Assembly: GCA_031763025.1 (NCBI GenBank)
Contig: JASSKH010000010.1
Location: 10,061,427-10,125,426, forward strand
DNA from: Macrocystis pyrifera
Lineage: Eukaryota > Sar > Phaeophyceae > Laminariales > Laminariaceae
Length of the DNA: 64,000 nucleotides
Direction of reading: 5' to 3'
Below the pieces are notes generated by a model that saw nothing but the letters and a program-made list of their open reading frames with translations, was not told the origin of the DNA and ran no database searches. Numbering within the stretch: the stretch's first letter is position 1; every line of letters begins with the position of its first letter. Shown piece after piece: positions 10,130 through 30,288 of the stretch. The translations under genes were made by a program, and so were the position numbers.

Positions 10130-13033
10130 TCACAAATCAATGCTGAACTCTGAAGCAATTTTAATCTTGAGCGCACGGGTCATCCGTAATTTGCGCAATT
10201 CCTTCACGACGAATTCAGGCGCAGCAGAATAAATCGACCGCAAAGACTCCCACGTGCGCTCCTCTGCTTCGAAACCATCCCAATCGACCAAGACAATCAC
10301 CTCGTTGGCATCATCTTCGGCCACATGCACCAAAGCATTCATGCGGCATTCACCCTGCGCAAAGGAATGTTGGAAAACATCCTTCAGATCAGCGGTGACG
10401 TTCAACGTCGCATCCGCATAAAATCGTAAACGAGCCACGTGAGCTTGATGCACCTTCCCAGAAACGATGTTCTGAACTGAGTACACATGATCATGATCAG
10501 CTGCTACCACACGCCACGGACCAGTCCATGTGGACAACAATTTCGGTGTGGCACCCTGCCGACGAACACGAGCATACAACACGAAATCACCAACCGCAAA
10601 TTTTGGCAACACCACCTGGCCCTGAGCCTGTTTACGTTTGTTGTCGCGAGACACGGCAACAGCTGCGCGAATATCGGCGCAAAATCTCTCCTGCTCTGCA
10701 ACGACTTCACGGACGTTCGCACGCAACAAGTCAGCATTCATCACGTCAACATTCCACCTGCCATCAGACTCAGAAACGAGCGCCGAGAAATCGGTACGCG
10801 GAGCACGCCCAAACATCACGCTGTACGGAGTGCTTCGGTAACGTTCACGAAACGAAGTGTTCAAGGCCCACTGAGCGGCCGGCAAAACATCAACCCACTC
10901 CGAAACCTGACGACGCTGTTCTGACAGAATGGAACGCAGAGCACGTACCACCTCTTTTACCATGCGTTCACACGTACCGTTCGACCACGGCGTGTAAGCG
11001 ACAGCAAAACGATGTTCGATGTGCAACGCGTCGCTCAACAAAGCAAGCACCCTGTTCTTGAAATGCGTGGCGGTATCACTCACCCACACACGCGGCACCC
11101 CCAAAGTCTTACACCAGGCTAGCAAATGCTTCGCTGTGACCTCGGCTGTACAAGCCTCGGCCGGTTCCAACGCCACGTAGTTGGACAAATCATCCATGAT
11201 GACCAAAACATATCGGAAACCATCCTCATCAGGCAGGCCATCGCTACCTTCGGGCCCGCTGTGGCCAACATACAAAAAATCAAAGTGCACCACTTCTCCC
11301 GGAGCGGTACCATGCACCGTGTCTCCGTAGGGACGAGGAATGAGTGCACCTGCACGCGTGTCTACACAGTGCAAACACTGGCGAACGAATTCGCGAACCT
11401 GAGAATCCATGTGAGGCCAAACACAATATTCCTTCAGGCGAAACAAAGTCGGCGCCACACCACGGTGACCAGCCGAGCGCATGTGCGCGCACACCATCAA
11501 ACGAGTTTGAAGAGCAAGATCATCCGGCGGAATCCACAAGACGTCACGCACCCCAACACGCACACGAAACAAACCATCATCGGCCAAGGTAGCTTGACCG
11601 AAGGTTGTCGAAAATTCATGAACACCAACGCCGATACGAGCGACAGACCTTTGTTGCGAGGCACGAATCACATCCAATGCGGGAAGCGAATCGTCAGCAT
11701 TACATGGGCTGTGCACGGCAACCGAACGAACAGGCACCGTAGGAACTTTGACCCAACGAGACAACAGATCCCCCCAACAGTTTCGATCGCCAGGGATGTG
11801 TTCGATTGCATAGCGGTATTGTCCTAAAACACCCTTCCAATTCTCTAGGCGTTGTGCCATGGTCTTTGTGACCGTCGTGACACACTTCTCCGGATTGAAA
11901 ATGTACTGCAAGTTTCGATGATCAGTAAAGATATGAACACCACCCCAAAGCAGGTATTCGAGCCTCCGGAACGTATTAACGATCGCAAAACCTTCTTTGT
12001 CGACAGTCGCCCAGCGCAACTGCGAACCTGTGAACGAACCACTCAGAAATCCGAGAGGCTCGTGAGACATGCTTTCCAACGCCAATCCACTGCGAAATTC
12101 GTGTTCAGGCACTTGGGTGAGAAAACTACCCCAATGGAAATCAGAAGCGTCAGGAAACATCAAAACAACGCACCCGGGACGAGGATGATGAAGCGGCACT
12201 GCTTGCGCCACCAAACCCCGTGCGGCATTCCACGCCCGCACCCGATCCTCCGTCCACGCGGTATCCTTGATGACACGATTGCGCGCCACTCGCTTAGTCC
12301 GACGTGTAGCCCCAACAAGGAGCTCCTCCAAAAAATCACGTAACGGTGCTACCGTTTCCGCTAAACGTGGTAACGATGTACGCAACCAGTTGACAGCCTG
12401 CAAGAATTGCATTAGTTCTCCAGCGTTTTCGGGACGACGCATTTCACTTAAACCTTGCACTCGAGCGGGGTCATGGGACACGACACCATTGGAATACACC
12501 TTACCACACCAGACCAGTTCACGAGAGAAGAAGGTACACTTGTGGGCGGCGACAAACAGTCCAACATTCTCCAGGCGTTCAAGAATGTCATCAAGCAGCT
12601 GCAGAAGAGCTTCTTCGGTGTCTGCGAAAAAGAAAACGTCATCGACCCAAACTTTGCAATCCAAACCACGCAACACTTCAGTCATGACACCTTGGAAATA
12701 AGAAGTCGCATTCAAAACACCTTGGGGAACACGGGTAGGCGTGAACAAACCGTCGCTTGTCGCCATGGTGAAGACGTCTTGCGCCTCCGGAGCCAAAGGC
12801 ATCTGCCAGTACCCTTGAAGTAGGTCCAGCTTGCCGAAGAAACGCGCCCCCAGCAGATCTCCCATGTCTTCATGGTTGGGCATGACGCCCGGGGACTTCT
12901 CCACCTGTGCGTTCACCGCCGAGTAGTCGCTCACCAAACGGAAAGAGTCCTTCTTGGGCACCGCCATCGCCGGACTCGCCCACACCGCCTGGATGTTGTG
13001 GTAGACAAAGCCAAAAAAACACCAAAGCAGCAA
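10130..13033 (-). CDS. pol: Retrotransposon pol: RT, RNase H, integrase, chromodomain
   Basis: 967-residue frame. Visible motifs in order: RT start (VPKKDSFRLVSDYSAVN), FGKLDLLQGYWQMPL, VPQGVLNATSYF, and the catalytic VWVDDVFFFADT with W before VDD instead of the usual Y; RNase H (MFPDASDFHWG, then ATVDKEGFAIV and FTDHRNLQYIF); integrase zinc finger (H...H, then CLHC); DDE core (HFDFLYVG, VSDTATHFKN, SNGTCERMVKEV); and a chromodomain-like tail (EVIVLVDWDGF...RTWESL). The protein's first RT residues lie in the neighbouring frame of the protease ORF, so the two overlap at 12870-13033. No stop interrupts the frame, so the enzymes look intact apart from the frame junction. Confidence 0.95.
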   Translation of the reverse strand: MLLWCFFGFVYHNIQAVWASPAMAVPKKDSFRLVSDYSAVNAQVEKSPGVMPNHEDMGDLLGARFFGKLDLLQGYWQMPLAPEAQDVFTMATSDGLFTPTRVPQGVLNATSYFQGVMTEVLRGLDCKVWVDDVFFFADTEEALLQLLDDILERLENVGLFVAAHKCTFFSRELVWCGKVYSNGVVSHDPARVQGLSEMRRPENAGELMQFLQAVNWLRTSLPRLAETVAPLRDFLEELLVGATRRTKRVARNRVIKDTAWTEDRVRAWNAARGLVAQAVPLHHPRPGCVVLMFPDASDFHWGSFLTQVPEHEFRSGLALESMSHEPLGFLSGSFTGSQLRWATVDKEGFAIVNTFRRLEYLLWGGVHIFTDHRNLQYIFNPEKCVTTVTKTMAQRLENWKGVLGQYRYAIEHIPGDRNCWGDLLSRWVKVPTVPVRSVAVHSPCNADDSLPALDVIRASQQRSVARIGVGVHEFSTTFGQATLADDGLFRVRVGVRDVLWIPPDDLALQTRLMVCAHMRSAGHRGVAPTLFRLKEYCVWPHMDSQVREFVRQCLHCVDTRAGALIPRPYGDTVHGTAPGEVVHFDFLYVGHSGPEGSDGLPDEDGFRYVLVIMDDLSNYVALEPAEACTAEVTAKHLLAWCKTLGVPRVWVSDTATHFKNRVLALLSDALHIEHRFAVAYTPWSNGTCERMVKEVVRALRSILSEQRRQVSEWVDVLPAAQWALNTSFRERYRSTPYSVMFGRAPRTDFSALVSESDGRWNVDVMNADLLRANVREVVAEQERFCADIRAAVAVSRDNKRKQAQGQVVLPKFAVGDFVLYARVRRQGATPKLLSTWTGPWRVVAADHDHVYSVQNIVSGKVHQAHVARLRFYADATLNVTADLKDVFQHSFAQGECRMNALVHVAEDDANEVIVLVDWDGFEAEERTWESLRSIYSAAPEFVVKELRKLRMTRALKIKIASEFSIDL

Positions 13034-14027
13034 TGCACTTCGAGAGCCAGTCCCTTTTCGTCGGTTCGTACCGACGTGGCGTTGCCTTGACAGGCTTCGC
13101 CTGTTGCTTCAGCTGCACTCGCATCGGCTCCACTTGCGCTGGCGGATCACCACACAGCGCACGGCGAAAAGCACCCACGCGACGAGCCAAAATTTCGCGC
13201 AAACGGGTTGCTCCGCCGACGCTTAATCCACTCTGCTCTGCCTGCTGCACGCTGTCCTCCAACGCCCGTTCTCGGGCCGTCCGCTCCTCCTCCGGATCCA
13301 TGAACATGTCTGGCCCCCGGTCGACCAAATGTTCCACCGCCTTGTCCTCCGGAGCATCCACCGTAGCCTCGGTCTGAAAAGCACGCACGGAAACCGTCAC
13401 TCTGCGCGCCGCAAGGTAACTCGGAGTCTCCACACCGGTCGATACCGGCACTGCGCGAGGGCGAAGCTTCTCCAGAGCTTCACGGTAGACGTCGATGCCA
13501 AGAGCTTTCATGGTAGCCATGCCAAACAGAACGACGTTATCTGTACCAGGCATGACCGCGAAAGTGATGGGCTCCAATTTCACCGCTCCCCACGGCGTCC
13601 GTACACTCACGGCAATCGGCACCGTTTTGTGCGTGACCATCACTGAAACACCCGTAGCGGTTTTCGCCTGCTGCGGGCCATTTTCGAACGGAATTTGCAG
13701 ATCGGCGCCGCCGAAATGCGAAGACAGCTGCTGAAGTAAGCCGACACCGATGGACGTGAGCGCCGACCCCGAATCAAGGATCACACGCGCCATCAGCGAA
13801 CCAACCGACCCTGGCAAAGAGAGATCAGCGCGTAAACACTCAGCGCTGCGATCGACAGGCACTTCACCTGCCGTTGAACTCTGGTCGGTACCAAGAGTCA
13901 CCTGACGCCATGGCTGCCCTCCTACAGCCGGCGCCGAAGAAATAGAATCGGCGGTCCACACCTCTCCGTATTTCGGTGGAGTCAGAGACTCCCCTACCAC
14001 CAGCGGCGTGCTTGCCGTGTGCGCCAT
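12870..14027 (-). CDS. Retrotransposon aspartic protease ORF (start of polyprotein)
   Basis: 385-residue frame with the retropepsin signature ARVILDSGSALTSIG (catalytic D in DSG) and the second conserved strand NVVLFGMATMKALGIDV. It is followed by a linker (DMFMDPEEERTARERALED) and the N-terminal edge of RT (KATPRRYEPTKRDWLSK). The ATG at 14027 is about 210 bp inside the 5' LTR. No capsid or CCHC nucleocapsid sequence is evident upstream, though a short frame at 13864-14208 (MEEFSAAEYWVTAGK...) could be a gag remnant. The frame meets pol at a 7-base A/T run (13013-13019). Confidence 0.85.
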   Translation of the reverse strand: MAHTASTPLVVGESLTPPKYGEVWTADSISSAPAVGGQPWRQVTLGTDQSSTAGEVPVDRSAECLRADLSLPGSVGSLMARVILDSGSALTSIGVGLLQQLSSHFGGADLQIPFENGPQQAKTATGVSVMVTHKTVPIAVSVRTPWGAVKLEPITFAVMPGTDNVVLFGMATMKALGIDVYREALEKLRPRAVPVSTGVETPSYLAARRVTVSVRAFQTEATVDAPEDKAVEHLVDRGPDMFMDPEEERTARERALEDSVQQAEQSGLSVGGATRLREILARRVGAFRRALCGDPPAQVEPMRVQLKQQAKPVKATPRRYEPTKRDWLSKCIAALVFFWLCLPQHPGGVGESGDGGAQEGLFPFGERLLGGERTGGEVPGRHAQP

Positions 14028-14235
14028 AATCCACAGCAGTCCACCTGGACTCTACTGTAATAACGGAGAAACTGCCGCCTGACCTGTGCGTCCTCCAGCT
14101 CCCGGAGCGTCCTCCCCTGCTGTGCGCTTCAAGCCGTTTCGATCCGTCCAACGGGCCAACTGCCTTCCCAGCTGTGACCCAATACTCCGCAGCCGAAAAC
14201 TCCTCCAACAGAAGTTCCGCGAATATCTAGATATT

Positions 14236-14466
14236 ATGGCCTCTGCCAGATGATATCAGCAAGAGGGCTTCCAGCGAGGGACTCCACCAGTCTCGCTGGC
14301 CTCGCACTCAGTAAGTCTTGTTCTTAGAGCTTGTATTATCACGGAGTGATCCTCATCGGACCACGAGCCAGGTGGCTAGGGGACATCACACAGGATCCCC
14401 GGCCACTGCTCCACTCACACATGCGATTACACTGAAACCTCCACGGCTTGGTATCTTTTGGCTACA
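14236..14466 (-). repeat. 5' LTR of the gypsy element
   Basis: 231 bp, read as identical to the 9821-10051 copy, followed on the plus strand by the target duplication CAGTT. On the minus strand the internal sequence immediately after it is AATATCTAGATATTCGCGG; I could not match this to a tRNA primer site. Confidence 0.93.
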
Positions 14467-14590
14467 CAGTTTAGTTTCTTTCATTGAGAATCAGTATGTG
14501 AAGGAGGGTAGAGCTCTCCCTGAATTGCCTCTTGAGAGCTTCAACTAGGTACTCTAATAAAAAACGGCTTATATACAGGAAGGGTATTAG

Positions 14591-14653
14591 TATTATTGAG
14601 TAGGTGAGAGCATGGGAGAACAAGGGAACGATGCTCTCACCTACTCAATAATA
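14591..14653. other. Perfect 23-bp inverted repeat (hairpin)
   Basis: TATTATTGAGTAGGTGAGAG plus CAT at 14591-14613 is exactly complementary to 14631-14653, with a 17-nt loop. It is not a terminator in this eukaryotic context and encodes nothing. It may be a very small foldback element or hairpin RNA source. Confidence 0.9.
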
Positions 14654-15111
14654 ATCTGTAATACTACTAAACCAATCAACGGCAGTGAATTGGATGAGAC
14701 CTACGTTGAGTAAGAAGATGAGAGATCAGGATGAGTATTGGGCAAGATGATAGGTAAAATAGTGAGAAAGTACCAAAGAAAGACTAGAGAGCGTAGCTGG
14801 GTTCTTCCAAGAAACGGTAACTTCGGAGGAGCGTTGGATCAACTGCTACCAAGAGCGGACAAGCTATTGTAGGGTCCCAGAGGGGTAGCAGTGGAGAAGA
14901 GGACAGAGAAGCAAGGAGGATCACACGCCACATCGGCTCAGTCCACTTCTTCCCTCTCTCTCAGCCAGCAGACGAGACAGTTAATAGAAGACATCAAAAG
15001 GAATCCAGGAGGACCTTGATGACTTGAGCTACTGCATCTACACATCGAATCAGCAATCAGTTCAGTGGCAACCATCTTCAAGAGTGCCAACATCTCAATC
15101 CCTGTCACATT

Positions 15112-18100
15112 TGTGGTGGAAATCGAGTTCATAAGCCTTAAATTCATGTAGCTTTTGTAACGTAACATTTTTAGTCTACATTTATTTCCTTACAATGGCG
15201 TCGCAGACAGGACGTGAGATTATTATGAAGAGCGAGGTCCGTGGTTCGATTCTCACCTTCATCCCCCGAAAAAAGAAGAAAAAAAAAGGGGAATATCTCA
15301 TGTTCAAGAACGAACCTGTAAAACTCACTCACACTCACTCACTTGCTTAGAAAACACCTAGCTAGAGGAAGGAACGATGAGACGAGAGCAATGCGATCAT
15401 TGCATACTGAGTCCGGTATCGAAAAGCCGGAGGTAAAACTTGGATACTCAGAGTCTCATCGGAGTTCCTGACTTACTCGCAAGGAGAGATAAAAGTCAGG
15501 TTTAGTGAGGGAGAATGTGGTGGAAATCGAGTTTATAAGCCTCAAACAAAATTTTGTGTCGTAGGGAAATAAATAAATGTAGACTAAAAATGTTACGTAA
15601 CAAACGCTACATGAACTTAAGGCTTACAAACTCGATTTCCACCACATTCTCCCTCACTATATATATATATATATATTTTTGTATAGGAAAATGTAGACTA
15701 AAAATGTTACGTAACAAACGCTACATGAATTTAAGGCTTATAAACTCGATTTCCACCACATTCTCCCTCACTAAACCTGACTTATCTCTCCTTGCGAAGT
15801 CAGGAACTCCGATGAGACTCTGGGTATCCAAGTTTTACCTCCGACTTTTCGGTACCGGACTCAGTATGTGCAATGATCGCATTGCTCTCATCGTTCCTTC
15901 CTGGGTGCTTTCTAAGTAATAAGTGAGAGTGAGTTTTATAGGTTCTTGAACATGAGATATCCCCCTTTTTTTTTTTTCCCTTTTTTCGGGGGATGAATGC
16001 GAGCATCGAACCACGGACCTCGCTCTTCATAATCTCGCGTCCTGCCGTCGACGCCATTGTAGGGAAATGTAGACTAAAAATGTTACGTAACAAACGCTAC
16101 ATGAATTTAAGGCTTATAAACTCGATTTCCACCACATTCTCCCTCACTAAACCTGACTTATAATCTCTCCTTGCGAGTAAGTCAGGAACCCCGATGAGAC
16201 TCTGAATATCCAAGTTTTACCTCCGACTTTTCGGTACCGGACTCAGTATATGCAATGATCGCATTGCTCTCATCGTTCCTTCCTAGGTGTTTTCTAAGTG
16301 AGTGAGTTTTACAGGTTCTTGAACATGAGAAATTCCTCTTTTGTTCCTTTTTTCTCGGGGGACGAAGGCAAGAATCGAACCACGGACCTCGCTCTTCAAA
16401 ATCTCACGTCCTGCCGACGACGCCATTGTAGGGAAACGTAAACTAAAAATGTTACGTAACAAACGCTACATGAATTTAAGGCTTATAAACTCGATTTCCA
16501 CCACAACAATGTAGGGAAATGTAGACTAAAAATGTTACGGTAACATTTTTAGTCTACATTTATTTCCCTACAATGGCGTCGTCGGCAGGACGTGAGATTT
16601 TGAAGAGCGAGGTCCGTGGTTCGATTCTCGCCTTCGTCCCCCAAGAAAAAAGGAAAAAAAGGGGATTATCTCATGTTCAAGAACCTGTAAAACTCACTCA
16701 CTTAGAAAACACCCAGGAAGGAACGATGAGAGCAATGCGATCATTGCACATACTGAGTCCGGTACCGAAAAGTCGGAGGTAAAACTTGGATACTCAAAGA
16801 GTCTCATCGGGGTTCCTGACTTACTCGTAAGGAGAGATAAGTCAGGTTCAGTGAGGGAGAATGTGGTGGAAATCGAGTTTATAAGCCTTAAATTCATGTA
16901 GCGTTTGTTACGTAACATTTTTAGTCTACATTTCCCTACAACGTTTGTTACGTAACATTTTTAGTGAAATGTAGACTAAAAATGTTACGTAACAAACGCT
17001 ACATGAATTAAAGGCTTATAAACTCGATTTCCACCACATTCTCCCTCACTAAACCTGACTTATCTCTCCTTGCGAGTAAGTCAGGAACTCCGATGAGACT
17101 CTGAGTATCCAAGTTTTACCTCCGACTTTTCGGTACCGGACTCAGTATGTGCAATGATCGCATTGCTCTCATCGTTCCTTCCTGGGTGCTTTCTAAGTAA
17201 TAAGTGAGTGAGTTTTACAGGTTCTTGAACATGAGATATTCCCTTTTTTTCCCTTTTTTCGGGGGATGAAGGCGAGAATCGAACCACGGACCTCGCTCTT
17301 CATAATCTCACGTCCTGCCGTCGACGCCATTGTAGGGAAATGTAGACTAAAAATGTTACGTAACAAACGCTACATGAATTTAAGGCTTATAAACTCGATT
17401 TCCACCACAACAATGTAGGGAAATGTAGACTAAAAATGTTACGTAACAAACGCTACATGAATTTAAGGCTTATAAACTCGATTTCCACCACATTCTCCCT
17501 CACTAAACCTGACTTATCTCTCCTTGCGAGTAAGTCAGGAACCCCGATGAGACTGAGTATCCAAGTTTTACCTCCGACTTTTCGGTACCGGACTCAGTAT
17601 GCAATGATCGCATTGCTCTCATCGTTCCTTTCTAGGTGTTTTCTAAGTGAGTGAGTTTTACAGGTTCTTGAACATGAGATATTCCCCTTTTTTTTTTTTT
17701 TTTTCCTTTTTTCTTGGGGGACGAAGGCGAGAATCGAACCACGGACCTCGCTCTTCAAAATCTCACGCCCTGCCTGCGACGCCATTGTAGGGAAATGTAG
17801 ACTAAAAATGTTACGTAACAAACGCTACATGAATTTAAGGCTTATAAACTCGATTTCCACCACAACAATGTAGGGAAATGTAGACTAAAAATGTTACGTA
17901 ACAAACGGTACACGAATTTAAGGCTTATAGACTCGATTTCCACCACATTCTCCCTCACTAAACCTGACTTATCTCTCCTTGCGAGTAAGTCAGGAACCCC
18001 GATGAGACTCTGAGTATCCAAGTTTTACCTCCGACTTTTCGGTACCGGACTCAGTATGCAATGATCGCATTGCCCTCATCGTTCCTTCCTAGGTGTTTTC

Positions 18101-18323
18101 TAAGTGAGTGAGTTTTACAGGTTCTTGAACATGAGATATTCCCCTTTTTTTTTTTTTTTTTTTTTTTGTTGGGGGACGAAGGCGAGAATCGAACCACGGA
18201 CCTCGCTCTTCAAAATCTCACGCCCTGCCTGCGACGCCATTGTAGGGAAATGTAGACTAAAAATGTTACGTAACAAACGGTACACGAATTTAAGGCTTAT
18301 AAACTCGATTTCCACCACAACAA
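15112..18323. mobile_element. Array of tiny LTR-type elements (TRIM/SMART-like)
   Basis: The unit has a 79-bp terminal repeat starting TGTGGTGGAAATCG and ending CCCTACA, then about 289-296 bp without coding capacity, a purine tract AGTGAGGGAGAA, and the terminal repeat again. Two clean minus-orientation copies, 17414-17864 and 17869-18319, are each 451 bp and bounded by ACAA (17410-17413, 17865-17868, 18320-18323). Other terminal repeats lie at 15112, 15516 (truncated), 15555, 15680, 16058, 16427, 16862, 16965, 17331. Some internal domains share a terminal repeat, and inverted junctions occur at 16538 and 16964. Each terminal repeat contains the palindrome TGTTACGTAACA. Just inside the 5' repeat is TGGCGTCG..GGCAGGA, a possible primer-binding site. 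The copy at 17869-18319 has private variants (GGTACACG) shared by both of its terminal repeats. Confidence 0.75.
16574..16628 (+). promoter_or_regulatory. tRNA-like A and B boxes in a TRIM-like unit
   Basis: TGGCGTCGTCGG (16574-16585) resembles the Pol III A box TRGCNNAGYNGG with one mismatch. GGTTCGATTC (16618-16627) is a near-perfect B box. Their 44-nt start-to-start spacing is that of a tRNA. No tRNA cloverleaf folds convincingly, so this is a promoter-like remnant rather than a tRNA gene. Equivalent pairs occur, mostly on the minus strand, in each internal domain of the array. Confidence 0.5.
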
Positions 18324-18840
18324 TAAAAAGGTTTTCGATGTATAGCAGAAGCGTGCCTGAGCAGGGGAGACTCAAATCTGCGGAATTCCACAGCGTGCCG
18401 AAAAAAACGAGCACTCTGACCAGCGGTCAGCACACAAGAGGGCCAGGCAAGCGGTCTGACAAGGAACACGTTGGCGTGAGCGTCTTCCTTTCACAAGACA
18501 GGTACGAGCCTTCAGGAGGTCACGAGGTAACTGTGCACCGGAGAATGAGCCGACTTTTTCTTGCATAAGCTGCTGGCACATCGAGAGAAAACGGCAATTC
18601 TTGTGCGAGAACTGCTGCGAATGAAGCGAGGCACACGATTGATGCTGGATCAGATATCGTTTCCCGTCACCCCCCCCCACCCCTCGGCTAGCGAACCGCA
18701 CACACTACAACAGTACCAGCAACAGTGGTGAGCTTTCATAAGCCATGCGCCAAAATATCTTTGCGAAACTCTCTTATCCCCAGGAAATCTGATTCTGCCT
18801 GACACAACAGCAGCAGCTGCGAACAACCCGGACAAGAGGG

Positions 18841-30288
<11,448 letters not shown>

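Larger units (their letters stand above)
9821..14466 (-). mobile_element. Ty3/gypsy LTR retrotransposon, chromovirus-like, recent insertion
   Basis: The element is 4646 bp with two 231-bp LTRs (9821-10051 and 14236-14466) that I read as identical, flanked by the 5-bp target duplication CAGTT (9816-9820, 14467-14471). On the minus strand the LTR starts TGTAGCC and ends GGCCAT. The internal region (about 4.18 kb) encodes an aspartic protease, then reverse transcriptase, RNase H, zinc-binding integrase and a C-terminal chromodomain-like segment; this order is diagnostic for Ty3/gypsy. No gag zinc knuckle is seen, and only about 210 bp separate the 5' LTR from the protease frame. Identical LTRs imply recent insertion. 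It lies between genes and transcribes on the minus strand. Confidence 0.95.

Noticed and set aside
14591-14653. Rho-independent terminator
   Set aside because: Eukaryotic context, AT-rich long perfect stem and no T tract; not a bacterial-type terminator.
16574-16632. A functional tRNA gene in the TRIM-like array
   Set aside because: A and B boxes are present at tRNA spacing, but the T-arm and acceptor stem do not pair in a cloverleaf.
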